From: Rhodobacterales bacterium 56_14_T64
Lineage (GTDB): Bacteria; Pseudomonadota; Alphaproteobacteria; Rhodobacterales; Rhodobacteraceae
DNA length: 54,518 nt
NCBI GenBank assembly: GCA_002162795.1
Contig: MAAY01000103.1
Location: forward strand, 1-54,518
Direction: 5' to 3'
Below, one piece after another: positions 15,412-24,589 of this stretch; positions within the stretch are counted from its first letter, which is position 1; every line of letters begins with the position of its first letter. A model generated the notes under the pieces. The model saw nothing but the letters and a program-made list of their open reading frames with translations. It ran no database searches and was not told the origin of the DNA. A program made the position numbers and the translations under genes.

Positions 15412-16716
15412 TCAGCTCTCGCGGAACGCCTTGTTGAAATAGTCGGCCAGCGGTTTGACTAGGTAGGACAGCGGTGAATGATCGGCAGTGCGGATATAGC
15501 TTTCGACCGGCATGCCGGGGATCAGCACGATGCCCTCGGGCAGTTTGGCAAGCTCTCCCTCGTTCAACTCAATTTCAGCCCGGTAATAGGGCTGACGGCT
15601 GGCTTCATCTTCAAACGAATCCGCCGAAATCAGCATGACAGTGCCAAACAGTTCTGGAGTTTGCCGTTGATCCAAGGCCGAGAAGCGCAGCGTCACCGCC
15701 TGACCAACGTAAATTTCGTCGATATTGATGGGATTAACCTGCGCTGCCACAACCAGTGGCCGGTCCTGCGGCACCAGATACAACACAGGCTCGGCTGGCC
15801 GTATCACCGACCGGCGCGTGTGCACTTGCAACCCGTAGACAATCCCCGAAACAGGCGCCCTGATATCCAGTCGTTCCAACTGCTCCAGCAGCGCCCGTCT
15901 GGTCTCAGCCAGCTCCAACTCTTGGTATCGCAGGTCGCGCAGCCTGGTGATGGCTTCTTCGCGCTGGCGAGTGCCCAGTTTCAGGATCTCAATCTCGGTT
16001 TCGGTAATGCGCCCTGCAGCCTGCGCCTCTGACGCAATCAACTCTCCTAACGATCCCTGCAAGTCAGCCATGGTTCGGCGCAGGTTCAATACAGTGCCAG
16101 CTTGCGCCAACCCCCGATCCAACAAGGTCTGCTGGTTCTTCAGTTCCTGGCTAATCAGGTCCAGCTGTAGCACCATCGATTCCTGCTGGGCCTTTATACC
16201 TTTGATCTGATCACGGATCTGCGCCCGACGTTTTTCAAGCTGTTCAATTTCCCGCGCCTGCGAGTCCTGACGGGCCCCAAACAACCGCTGTTGCCCGGCC
16301 ATGAATTCCTCAACTTCGGGCCGGGTTCTCGCCAGCTCGATAATTTCGGCGTCGAATTCAATATCCTCCGCACTGTCGCGCTCCGCCTCAAGCCGCCCCC
16401 GACGTGAGGTGAGTTCAAACAACTGGCCCTCGGTGATCACCAATTGCGAGCGCAGCCGGTTGGCGTCCAACCGCAACAGCAGCGCGCCCTCGACGACCAT
16501 GTCGCCTTCTTCCACCAGGATTTCGGATACGATGCCGCCATCCAAATGCTGCACCACCTGGCGGTTTTGATCGACCTCGATGCGGCCAGTGGCCACTACC
16601 GCGCCAGCAATCGATGTCATCACCGACCAGGTGCCAAAACCACCGACCAGCACCAACAGCCCCATCACCCCGATCATAATCGGGCGGCGGGCAGACCATG
16701 TCTGTTCTTCACTCAT
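15412..16716 (-). CDS. HlyD-family type I secretion periplasmic adaptor
   Basis: A 434-residue membrane-fusion protein. A short cytoplasmic tail is followed by one membrane segment (about residues 15-35), then a biotinyl-lipoyl-like half (VVQHLDGGIVSEILVEEGD), a long coiled-coil hairpin (about residues 95-270, rich in E, Q, R and L) and the second lipoyl half (LDIRAPVSGIVYGLQVHT). The RTX exporter signature region ends it with PGMPVESYIRT. It bridges the inner-membrane ABC protein and a TolC-type channel. Its start overlaps the ABC gene by four bases. Neither a TolC gene nor an RTX substrate is in the window. Confidence 0.92.
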   Translation of the reverse strand: MSEEQTWSARRPIMIGVMGLLVLVGGFGTWSVMTSIAGAVVATGRIEVDQNRQVVQHLDGGIVSEILVEEGDMVVEGALLLRLDANRLRSQLVITEGQLFELTSRRGRLEAERDSAEDIEFDAEIIELARTRPEVEEFMAGQQRLFGARQDSQAREIEQLEKRRAQIRDQIKGIKAQQESMVLQLDLISQELKNQQTLLDRGLAQAGTVLNLRRTMADLQGSLGELIASEAQAAGRITETEIEILKLGTRQREEAITRLRDLRYQELELAETRRALLEQLERLDIRAPVSGIVYGLQVHTRRSVIRPAEPVLYLVPQDRPLVVAAQVNPINIDEIYVGQAVTLRFSALDQRQTPELFGTVMLISADSFEDEASRQPYYRAEIELNEGELAKLPEGIVLIPGMPVESYIRTADHSPLSYLVKPLADYFNKAFRES

Positions 16717-18446
16717 TGCGCGCGCCTCGCGGTAGCTGTCTTTTGAATATTCTCATGGTTTGCAACCATCTGGCGCAGCACCTGATCCTTGGGACCAAAG
16801 GCCGTTTGGTTGCCCTGATCCACCACCAACAACAGGTCACATTCCTGAATTGCCGCAGGTCGGTGCGCCATGATCAGCACTGACTTACCTTCAGATTTCA
16901 GCTGTTTGATTGCCGCGTTCAGGGCCACCGATCCCTCGTTATCGAGGTTCGAGTTTGGCTCATCTAGGATCACAATCACCGGGTCATCATACAGCGCCCG
17001 CGCCAAGGCAATCCGCTGCATCTGCCCACCAGACAACCGGCCTCCGCCAGCACTGATTCGGGTATCATAGCCGTCAGGCAGCTTGATGATCATCTCGTGC
17101 GCCGCCGCCTTCTTGGCCGCTGCCACCACCTTTTCGGAATCCGGCATATCAGCCAGACGGGCAATATTCTGCGCGATGGTGCCCTCAAACAATTGCACCC
17201 GCTGCGGCAAATACCCGATGTGCTGGCCCAGCACGTCCGGAGCGTATTGCTCCAGTGCCGCGCCGTCCAAACGCACCGTCCCCGCCGCTGCACGCCAAAC
17301 GCCCGTCAGCGCCCGCGCTAATGTTGATTTACCCGAACCCGAAGGGCCAATCACTCCCAAAGCCTGCCCCGGTTCTATCTTGAAGGACACGTTTCGAAGT
17401 TGCGGCGTTTTCTCACCCGGAGGCACCACGGTCACCGCCTGCATTTCCAGCCGGGCTTTGGGCTTAGGAAGGGCAATACGCTCTTCTTCCTCGGGCACTT
17501 TGGTCAACAGTTCCGACAGGCTATCCCAACCCTTTTTCGCGCGCTGCACCAGCACCCACTGACCCAAGGCCAATTCAATCGGCGCCAAAGCCCGACCCAT
17601 CAGGATCGACCCGGCGATCATCGCCCCTGGCGACACCTCGCCTTGCAACACCAGATAAGCGCCGAGACCCAACATCGCCGATTGCAGGAACAGGCGCAGG
17701 GTTTTGGTCAGGGTAGTGAAGCTACCGCCAACGTCATTGGCCGCGATACTCTCTACCAGGGCGGCTTCGCGCGCCACCTTCCACCGGCCAAAGGCTGCTC
17801 CACGCATCCCCATCGATTGAATCATTTCCGCTTCCGAACGGATTTCCTCCGACATCATGCCAGCCCGATGCGAGGCGATACTCGCCTGCAACTGCGGCGC
17901 CCGTGAAAAGACCTGATTCAACAAGGCGATACAGACCAAAATCGTGCCGCCAACGATCGCCAACAGTCCCAACCAGGGGTGAAACAGCGCAATGCCGGCC
18001 AAGAATATCGGCGTCCACGGCAGATCGAATGCTGCCATCAGCACTGGCGACGCGATCAATCGCTGCACCGATTCCAGATCGGACAACCCAGTTTGCGCCA
18101 CCGGATCCGGAGCTACAGCTGAGCGCCGGATCATCGCGTCAAAAACGCGTCGGTCCAGTGCGGCCTGAAACCGGGCCCCAACCCGCGCCATGATGCGACC
18201 GCGTGAGTAGTCCAGCAATCCCATCATGCCGTACAGAAACAGCACCAGCAGCGACAGCGCCACCAAGGTCTGCTCGGACCGGCTGCCCAGCACCCTATCA
18301 TAGACCTGCATCATATAAAGCGGGCCCGTCAGCATCAGCATATTTGCAAAGAAGCTGAAGATCCCGACTGCCCAGTAAAGCTTGCGACTGCGGCGGCGTA
18401 TCGCGCGCAGCTCGTCAAATCCGTTTTTGAATTGATTATTCGCCAT
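16713..18446 (-). CDS. Type I secretion ABC transporter, permease/ATPase (PrtD-like)
   Basis: A 577-residue half-transporter. Six membrane helices span about residues 20-300, with no N-terminal peptidase C39 domain. The ATPase domain has Walker A GPSGSGKST, signature LSGGQMQRIALARAL, Walker B VIVILDEPNSNLD and the H-loop MAHRP. The permease part with FLYGMMGLLDYSRGRIMARVG matches the PrtD/AprD group, which exports RTX proteases and lipases from a C-terminal signal. It heads a unit with the HlyD adaptor and possibly ridA, and diverges from mlaA across 191 bases. The cargo is unknown and is probably encoded elsewhere. Confidence 0.92.
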   Translation of the reverse strand: MANNQFKNGFDELRAIRRRSRKLYWAVGIFSFFANMLMLTGPLYMMQVYDRVLGSRSEQTLVALSLLVLFLYGMMGLLDYSRGRIMARVGARFQAALDRRVFDAMIRRSAVAPDPVAQTGLSDLESVQRLIASPVLMAAFDLPWTPIFLAGIALFHPWLGLLAIVGGTILVCIALLNQVFSRAPQLQASIASHRAGMMSEEIRSEAEMIQSMGMRGAAFGRWKVAREAALVESIAANDVGGSFTTLTKTLRLFLQSAMLGLGAYLVLQGEVSPGAMIAGSILMGRALAPIELALGQWVLVQRAKKGWDSLSELLTKVPEEEERIALPKPKARLEMQAVTVVPPGEKTPQLRNVSFKIEPGQALGVIGPSGSGKSTLARALTGVWRAAAGTVRLDGAALEQYAPDVLGQHIGYLPQRVQLFEGTIAQNIARLADMPDSEKVVAAAKKAAAHEMIIKLPDGYDTRISAGGGRLSGGQMQRIALARALYDDPVIVILDEPNSNLDNEGSVALNAAIKQLKSEGKSVLIMAHRPAAIQECDLLLVVDQGNQTAFGPKDQVLRQMVANHENIQKTATARRAQ

Positions 18447-18637
18447 AATATGCCTGCAATAGCTTTTTATCGGACCCGATAGAATGTCACCCTTACACTC
18501 GACAGGTTAACTTGTAATATGTTCCAAATCTGTCACAACCAAACAATCAATCTGTGTGCCCTCTGGGAACCCGGCTTATTACCTATAAATCAGTCCGGGG
18601 CGGCAAACCTGTTGCTAGATAACGGACATCAGAACGA

Positions 18638-19417
18638 GTGTATTTGACGTTGAGACCCATCTTTCTTCTTGTTGCCCTGCTGCTGACCGGGTTGACCGCT
18701 GGCTGTACTGGTCAAAGCCCCGAGGCCCGTGCTGCGGGCGAGGTTTACGATCCCTACGAGGGCGTCAATCGCTCGATCCACGGCTTTAACCTTGACGTTG
18801 ACCGGAACCTCTTTCGACCCGCCTCCACAGGCTATGTCAGCGTCATCCCACCAGACATGGTCACCAGCTTTGGCCTGTTTGCCGAAAACCTGTCGATGCC
18901 AGGCCAGGCGGTGAACGCACTGCTGCAAGGCAACTTGCGCGAATCCGGCATTGCCGTGTCCCGTTTCTTCATCAACTCTGTATTTGGCATTCTTGGCATG
19001 GGTGATCCCGCCTCGGACTTCAACGTGCCGCGCGTCGATACAGATTTTGGCGAAACCCTGCATGTTTGGGGCTTCGGCGAGGGCGCCTATGTCGAGATCC
19101 CTCTTTATGGCCCATCGACCACCCGCGATGCCGTTGGCGTGATCGCAGACTTTTTCACCAACCCGATCACCTTTGCCCGGCAAAACCCCGCCGACAATAT
19201 CGGTGTTTACGCCGAGATCGTGCGCCGCATGGGCGACCGTGGTAATTATTCTGCTACAATAGACTCGATCTTGTACGAAAGCGCCGACAGCTATGCCCAG
19301 GCCCGGCTGATTTATCTGCAAAACCGCCGCTTCGAGTTGGGTGGTGATCAGGCTGATTATGAGGGGGTCTTTGGCGATCCCTACTCCGACCCCTATGAGG
19401 ATATCTATGCCGAGTAA
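18638..19417 (+). CDS. mlaA: MlaA (VacJ) family lipoprotein
   Basis: A 259-residue lipoprotein beginning at GTG 18638. The signal ends in a lipobox (LTAGC), making C23 the lipidated residue. YDPYEGVNRSIHGFNLDVDRN is the MlaA hallmark, and NPITFARQNPADN and LYESADSYAQARLIYLQNRR are also conserved. The family sits in the outer membrane and removes phospholipids from its outer leaflet, handing them to MlaC. The mlaC gene starts within the last codons of this one. The inner-membrane MlaFEDB genes are not in the window. Confidence 0.92.
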   Translation: MYLTLRPIFLLVALLLTGLTAGCTGQSPEARAAGEVYDPYEGVNRSIHGFNLDVDRNLFRPASTGYVSVIPPDMVTSFGLFAENLSMPGQAVNALLQGNLRESGIAVSRFFINSVFGILGMGDPASDFNVPRVDTDFGETLHVWGFGEGAYVEIPLYGPSTTRDAVGVIADFFTNPITFARQNPADNIGVYAEIVRRMGDRGNYSATIDSILYESADSYAQARLIYLQNRRFELGGDQADYEGVFGDPYSDPYEDIYAE

Positions 19418-20015
19418 TCTGTTTAACCGTCGCAGCTTTCTGACCACCACAGTTTCTGGTCTGGGCCTGGCTGCCCTGCCCTTCCCGGCTTTTGCAATCA
19501 GCGAAAATGGTGCCCGTGCTCTGGTCGAGAGTGTGGTTGGTGATATCAACAAGGTGATCGCTTCGGGTAAATCCGAGTCTGCGATGGTCCGTGATTTCGA
19601 GAAAGTCTTTGTTCGGTATGCGGATGTGCCCATCATGGCCCGATACGCCCTTGGGGTTGATGGACGCAGCGCCTCTAAGGCGCAAATGCGAGCCTTCACC
19701 AAGGCGTTCCAGGGCTATATCTCACGCAAATACGGCAAGCGGTTCCGTGAATTCATCGGTGGCGACATCGAGGTGAAATCAACCCGCAAGATCCGCGCCG
19801 GGTATGAGGTCAAGTCGATCGCCACCCTGCAGGGCCAGGCGCCGTTTGAGGTGACTTTTCTGGTGTCGGACAAATCCGGCAAGGACAAGTTCTTCAACAT
19901 GTTCATCGAAGGGGTGAACCTGCTGCTGACCGAGCGCACCGAAATCGGCGCCATGCTGGATCACCGCAAGGGTGACATCGACAAGCTGATCGCGGATCTG
20001 AAAAAGCTGAGCTAA
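19407..20015 (+). CDS. mlaC: MlaC/Ttg2D-family periplasmic phospholipid carrier with Tat-like signal
   Basis: A 202-residue protein from ATG 19407, overlapping mlaA by 11 bases. The N-terminus has NRRSFLTTT followed by a mild hydrophobic run and PAFA, the look of a twin-arginine signal peptide; most MlaC proteins use Sec. The mature part has the MlaC pattern: VVGDINKVIASGK, RYADVPIMARYALG, FTKAFQGYISRKYGKRF, and FNMFIEGVNLLLTERTEIGAML at the end. MlaC ferries phospholipid between MlaA and the MlaFEDB complex. A strong terminator follows. Confidence 0.88.
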   Translation: MPSNLFNRRSFLTTTVSGLGLAALPFPAFAISENGARALVESVVGDINKVIASGKSESAMVRDFEKVFVRYADVPIMARYALGVDGRSASKAQMRAFTKAFQGYISRKYGKRFREFIGGDIEVKSTRKIRAGYEVKSIATLQGQAPFEVTFLVSDKSGKDKFFNMFIEGVNLLLTERTEIGAMLDHRKGDIDKLIADLKKLS

Positions 20016-20051
20016 CACCGCTTTCCAACCCAAAATTCAGAAACACTCAAC

Positions 20052-20082
20052 AGACCCGTGGCGCTGCACCGCGGGTCTTTTT
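20052..20082 (+). terminator. Rho-independent terminator of mlaA-mlaC
   Basis: A 10-bp stem, AGACCCGTGG (20052-20061) with CCGCGGGTCT (20069-20078), contains one T-G pair and a 7-base loop and is followed by TTTT. Confidence 0.88.
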
Positions 20083-20165
20083 CCGTACCGTTCCTCGGGC
20101 CATCTATGTAACAAAGGCTCCCGCGCCCACGCGGACCATCGGCTACGCCGATCGACCTTGCGGAC

Positions 20166-20203
20166 TTGGGCCTGGCGCCGCACTTGCGCGGCACCAGGCC
20201 CAA
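20166..20203. repeat. Long intergenic hairpin, possible interspersed element
   Basis: TTGGGCCTGG (20166-20175) and CCAGGCCCAA (20194-20203) are perfectly complementary, and inside them GCCGC pairs with GCGGC. It stands after the mlaC terminator and before the 3' end of the PBP gene, with about 60 G+C-rich non-coding bases on the PBP side. No T-run. Its strength and placement suggest a repeated palindromic element or a structured RNA end. Confidence 0.5.
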
Positions 20204-20264
20204 CGGGAACAGCCTCCGTCAGGATGTCGCGACGGGCGGGAGACCCCCTGTCTGATCTGCTAAA

Positions 20265-22538
20265 TCAATTGCCGAACAGGTCTTTCAGAAATCCGTCGAC
20301 GGCACGGCCGATATCCTGGCCTACATTATTGCCGTTGTTGCGTCGTCGACGATCAGTCTGAGGCGGAGGCGCAATGGGCTCGGGCGCCTGCATCGGCAGG
20401 GCAACCGGGGTCAAACCATCATGCACCCGTAACATAGTCTCGCGCCAGATCTCGGCTGGCAGTCCGCCACCCGTCACCCCAGACAGCGGCGTGTTGTCGT
20501 CGTAGCCCATCCAGACACCTGCAACATATTCTGCGGAAAACCCGATGAACCAGGCATCTCGCGCCGCCTGAGTGGTCCCTGTCTTGCCCGCCACCTGCCA
20601 ACCCGGAAGTTGGGCCCGACGTCCTGTTCCCTCAGAAACCACCTTCTCCATCATCCAAATCAATTGCCGTGCCGCGCTGGTTTGGATCACCCGCTCGCCA
20701 ATGCCACCGCTGCTGCCAATCAATGGCGCGTCGTCGCCCATCAATTGCAATTCAACCAGCCCATACGGCGTCACCGACGAGCCGCCATTCAGGATACCCG
20801 CATAAGCGCCGGTCATCTCGATCAGGGTGCTTTCCGAGGCTCCCAATGCCAACGCCGGCCCATCGGCCAGATCACTGGACAGGCCAAAATCACCCGCCAC
20901 CTGACGCACCAGATCACGGCCAACCGCCTCGGATATCTTCACAGCCGGGATGTTCAGTGAATCACGTAGCGCCCGCGCCAGTGTCACCTCGCCATAGAAT
21001 TTGTGGGTATAATTCTTAGGGCACCACTGCCCCGAACCCGCAATGTTCAGGCAGTATTTTGCATCCAGCACTGTATCCAGCGGCGAATACCCCAGTTCCA
21101 GCGCGGTGGCATAGACAAAGGGTTTAAACGCCGACCCGGATTGCCGTTGCGCCTGAGTGGCCCGGTTGAATACACCGGACACCCGCGTCTGTCGCCCGCC
21201 GACCATCGCCCGCACCGCGCCATCGGCGCTCATCACCACAATCGCCGCCTGCGCTTTCGATCCTTCGCGCACTTTGTTTTCAAAGATATAGGCCAGCGCC
21301 TCTTCGGCAGCGGTCTGCAAACGTTGGTCCAGCGTGGTGCGGATGATCACATCCTCGGTGGTCTGGTCGCCAAAAAAGCTGGGGATCTTGTCCATCACCC
21401 AATCAGCAAAATACCCCCCGGCCCGCGCTGCTGCTGCCGCGCTGAGTTGCGCTGGGTTGTCCTGCGCCTGCTGAGCCTGAGCCGCAGTCAAATACCCCTG
21501 ATCCTGCATCAACGCGACAATCACCTTGGCCCGGTCCTGCGAGCGTTGCAGGTTATTGGTCGGAGCATAACGTGTCGGTGCCTTCAGCAAGCCTGCCAAC
21601 ATCGCCGCCTCAGCCGGATCAACCTCTGCCGCTGATTTGCCAAAATAACGCTGGCTAGCGGCCTCGAACCCACGGGCCCCGGCGCCCAGGAAAGTGCGGT
21701 TCATATAGATCGTAAGGATCTCGTCCTTGGTGTATTTGCTCTCCATGGCCATGGCATAGATGGCCTCTGTGATCTTGCGCCACAGAGATCCCTGACGGCA
21801 GTCGGCCTCGTAAGCCTTCTCACTGTCCCAGACATTTGCATCGTAAGGCACGCCCAAGCACAGCAGCTTGGCGGTCTGTTGCGTGATGGTTGACCCACCG
21901 TTGCCCGATAATGGCCCGCGCCCTTCGCGTAGGTTGATACGCACGGCACTGGCAACGCCGCGCGGCGAGATACCAAAGTGGCCGTAGAACCGTTTGTCCT
22001 CGGTGGCGATAATGGCGTTCTTTAGATGGGGCGAGACGGTCTGAGTGGTAACCACACCACCAAACTGATCGCCGCGCCAGGCGAAGACATCGCCGTTGCG
22101 GTCCAGCATGGTGACTGACCCGCGCGCGCGGTCATCAAGCAGAGCGCTGAGCTCGGGCAATTGCAGATAGCGATAGCCAACCGCCAAGGCGATCAGCAGC
22201 CCCACCACCATGCCAACCCGCCAGGTCAGCGCCCAGATCAGGCCAAAGATCCAGCCGAATAGACCAAAAATTGCGGCTCGGAGACGGCCAAAAAATCCCT
22301 GCGGTTTACGACGGGTCGGCTTGCGCTTAGCAGATTTGCGTGGCGCTGGCTTGGGCGTCGTTGCCTTGCGTCTTGGAGCTGTGGGCTTGGCCGCCGTACC
22401 GCCGCCAACCAAGCGGGCAAGCCAGCCCGCCTTATTAGGCTTTTTCTTGCGCACAGCCTTACCACCCGGAGCCTTACGACTCCCCGCCGAGTAGCGTTTA
22501 TCTGCCACCAGAGGCTTGCGCCCTGATCCTTTAGCCAT
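20265..22538 (-). CDS. Class A penicillin-binding protein (PBP1A/1C-type transglycosylase/transpeptidase)
   Basis: A 757-residue bifunctional murein synthase. Residues 1-82 are an extreme Lys/Arg/Pro-rich cytoplasmic tail. A membrane anchor follows at about 88-122. The GT51 domain has ATEDKRFYGHFGISPRG, GGSTITQQTAKLL and TKDEILTIYMNRTFLG. The transpeptidase domain has SGSAFKPFVYATAL (SxxK), RDSLNIPAVK (SxN) and KTGTTQAARDAWF (KTG). It polymerises and cross-links peptidoglycan at the inner membrane. The C-terminal stretch is Pro- and Arg-rich. The basic tail is longer than usual and may bind nucleic acid, phospholipid or a cytosolic partner. AGGA precedes the ATG. Confidence 0.93.
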   Translation of the reverse strand: MAKGSGRKPLVADKRYSAGSRKAPGGKAVRKKKPNKAGWLARLVGGGTAAKPTAPRRKATTPKPAPRKSAKRKPTRRKPQGFFGRLRAAIFGLFGWIFGLIWALTWRVGMVVGLLIALAVGYRYLQLPELSALLDDRARGSVTMLDRNGDVFAWRGDQFGGVVTTQTVSPHLKNAIIATEDKRFYGHFGISPRGVASAVRINLREGRGPLSGNGGSTITQQTAKLLCLGVPYDANVWDSEKAYEADCRQGSLWRKITEAIYAMAMESKYTKDEILTIYMNRTFLGAGARGFEAASQRYFGKSAAEVDPAEAAMLAGLLKAPTRYAPTNNLQRSQDRAKVIVALMQDQGYLTAAQAQQAQDNPAQLSAAAAARAGGYFADWVMDKIPSFFGDQTTEDVIIRTTLDQRLQTAAEEALAYIFENKVREGSKAQAAIVVMSADGAVRAMVGGRQTRVSGVFNRATQAQRQSGSAFKPFVYATALELGYSPLDTVLDAKYCLNIAGSGQWCPKNYTHKFYGEVTLARALRDSLNIPAVKISEAVGRDLVRQVAGDFGLSSDLADGPALALGASESTLIEMTGAYAGILNGGSSVTPYGLVELQLMGDDAPLIGSSGGIGERVIQTSAARQLIWMMEKVVSEGTGRRAQLPGWQVAGKTGTTQAARDAWFIGFSAEYVAGVWMGYDDNTPLSGVTGGGLPAEIWRETMLRVHDGLTPVALPMQAPEPIAPPPQTDRRRRNNGNNVGQDIGRAVDGFLKDLFGN

Positions 22539-22805
22539 GCCAATTTCCTGCTCGGTTTGCCCGTTTTTTATACCATAACGGGTCTACATCACTTTGTTGA
22601 GGGGAGTTTTTAGGCACTTCCACTCTTTACCAAATGACCAAAATTTAAGCAAAGCCTATAAATTGAGCACGATTATTGCGCCTTTTACTCAAACGCGAGG
22701 CAGTTCCCGCCCACTAGCATTCCCACGACTCGTTTCAACCGCTTGTTTGCAGAGGCAGAGATTTGGGCAGGGTGCCTGGGGAACGCTGGGGAAAAGGATG
22801 CTGAC

Positions 22806-23144
22806 ATGAAAATGATCATAGCTGCCATCAAACCGTTCAAGCTGGAGGAAGTCCGTGAGGCGCTGACTGACATCGGCGTTGCGGGTCTGATGGTTACAGA
22901 AATCAAAGGATTTGGCGCACAGGCTGGCCATACCGAGATCTACCGTGGTGCGGAATACGAAGTGAATTTCGTGCCCAAGATGAAGCTGGAAATCGTGGTT
23001 GCCGCCGATCAGGCCGACCAGGTTGTCGAGACCATCGCAAACACCGCCCGCACCGGCAAAATCGGCGACGGCAAGATATTTGTTCTGGATGTGTCTCAGG
23101 CTGTGCGCGTGCGCACCGGCGAGACAAATCTGGAAGCACTCTGA
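22806..23144 (+). CDS. glnK: P-II nitrogen regulatory protein GlnK
   Basis: A 112-residue PII protein with the usual MKMIIAAIKPFKLEEVREAL start, the T-loop with uridylylation site Tyr51 (HTEIYRGAEYEV) and the B-loop TGKIGDGKIFV. It senses 2-oxoglutarate and ATP/ADP and gates AmtB at the membrane. ATG 22806 is preferred over in-frame upstream codons because it restores the invariant PII N-terminus. It is followed after 28 bases by amtB, the classic pairing, and both should be induced in nitrogen limitation. I did not find a convincing sigma-54 site upstream. Confidence 0.96.
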   Translation: MKMIIAAIKPFKLEEVREALTDIGVAGLMVTEIKGFGAQAGHTEIYRGAEYEVNFVPKMKLEIVVAADQADQVVETIANTARTGKIGDGKIFVLDVSQAVRVRTGETNLEAL

Positions 23145-23172
23145 GCGCAAAGCTTAGGAAAAGGACAGTATA

Positions 23173-24495
23173 ATGAACAAGTTTAAACTCCCTCTCGCTG
23201 CCGCGGCGCTGATTGCGCTGCCAGCGATCGGATTTGCGCAAGAGGCTGACGTCACCCCGACAAATGCCGATATTGGCTATATCCTCACCACCTTCATGTT
23301 CCTGGTCACCGGTGTTCTGGTATTCTGGATGGCGGCTGGTTTCACCATGCTCGAAGCTGGTCTGGTACGCGGCAAGAACGTGACCATGCAGCTGACCAAA
23401 AACATGGGTCTGTTTTCGCTGGCAGCGATTGCTTACTACGCTGTTGGTTATAACCTGATGTACCCAGGTGATGGCTGGTCCATTGACGGCATCCTTGGTG
23501 CCTTCTCGATGACGTCGCTTGAGCCAGTTGGCCTGGCCGACACCGAAACCGACCTGACTTATGCGTCGGTTGGTTCTGATTACTTCTTCCAGCTGATGTT
23601 CTGTGCTGCAACCGCTTCGATCGTCTCTGGTGCTCTGGCTGAGCGTATCAAACTGTGGCCGTTCCTGATCTTCGTGATCATCCTGACAGCCTTCATCTAC
23701 CCGATCCAGGCTTCCTGGAAATGGGGCGGCGGCTTCCTTGATGCCATGGGTTTCCAAGACTTCGCTGGTTCAACTGTCGTACACTCGGTTGGTGGCTGGG
23801 CTGCCCTGGTTGGCGCCCTGATCCTGGGCCCACGTATCGGCAAATACAAAGACGGCCGCACCGTTCCAATGCCAGGTTCCAACCTGCCGTTGGCCACTCT
23901 GGGTACTTTCATCCTGTGGATGGGCTGGTTTGGATTTAATGGTGGTTCGCAGCTGTATATGGACACTGCCGCCAACGTTGCTGACATCAGCCGCATCTTC
24001 TCGAACACCAACGCTGCTGCTGCAGGTGGTGCCGTGGCCGCGATGCTGCTGACACAATTCCTGTACAAGAAGCCTGACCTGACAATGATCCTGAACGGCG
24101 CCCTTGCTGGTCTGGTTGCGATCACAGCCGAGCCTCTGGCTCCTTCGCTTGGCCTGGCCACTCTGATTGGTGCCGCTGGCGGTGTGATCGTTGTTCTGGT
24201 TGTTCCGGTTCTGGACAAGTTCAAAATCGACGATGTTGTTGGTGCGATCCCGGTTCACCTGGGCGCTGGTATCTTCGGTACTCTGGTTGTTCCACTCAGC
24301 AACGCTGATGCATCGTTCTTCGTACAGCTGAAGTCTGTTGTGATTGTTGGTGTCTTTGTATCGGTTGTCTCGGCCATCGTATGGCTGGCACTGAAAGCGA
24401 TCGTTGGCATCCGGGTTAGCGAAGAAGACGAGATTAACGGTCTCGATATGGCTGAGCTGGGCATGGAAGCATACCCTGAGTTCTCCAAGAGCTAA
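23173..24495 (+). CDS. amtB: Ammonium transporter AmtB
   Basis: A 440-residue Amt/Rh channel. Residues 1-22 are a cleavable signal peptide (IGFA-Q). Eleven membrane segments follow, with GFTMLEAGLVRGKN, DFAGSTVVHSVGGWAALVGA (first pore His region), WFGFNGGSQL and VGAIPVHLGAGIFG (second His) in their expected order. It conducts ammonium into the cell and is blocked by GlnK when nitrogen is ample. The alternating codon use in this gene (many CTG and GTT) looks like that of a highly expressed gene. A strong terminator follows. Confidence 0.96.
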   Translation: MNKFKLPLAAAALIALPAIGFAQEADVTPTNADIGYILTTFMFLVTGVLVFWMAAGFTMLEAGLVRGKNVTMQLTKNMGLFSLAAIAYYAVGYNLMYPGDGWSIDGILGAFSMTSLEPVGLADTETDLTYASVGSDYFFQLMFCAATASIVSGALAERIKLWPFLIFVIILTAFIYPIQASWKWGGGFLDAMGFQDFAGSTVVHSVGGWAALVGALILGPRIGKYKDGRTVPMPGSNLPLATLGTFILWMGWFGFNGGSQLYMDTAANVADISRIFSNTNAAAAGGAVAAMLLTQFLYKKPDLTMILNGALAGLVAITAEPLAPSLGLATLIGAAGGVIVVLVVPVLDKFKIDDVVGAIPVHLGAGIFGTLVVPLSNADASFFVQLKSVVIVGVFVSVVSAIVWLALKAIVGIRVSEEDEINGLDMAELGMEAYPEFSKS

Positions 24496-24523
24496 TCCAG
24501 CGTACCAGCTGACAGACAATCTG

Positions 24524-24551
24524 CGCGGCCCTCATTGGGGGCCGCGTTTTT
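24524..24551 (+). terminator. Rho-independent terminator of glnK-amtB
   Basis: CGCGGCCC (24524-24531) pairs with GGGCCGCG (24539-24546), with a 7-base loop, followed by TTTTT. Confidence 0.9.
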
Positions 24552-24589
24552 CGTTTGTGTCCCAAAGATAGACCCAAGCGACCAGTCGC

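Noticed and set aside
22560-22805. Sigma-54 promoter before glnK
   Set aside because: I looked for a TGGCAC-N5-TTGC pattern because glnK-amtB is often NtrC/sigma-54 controlled. No good match is seen.
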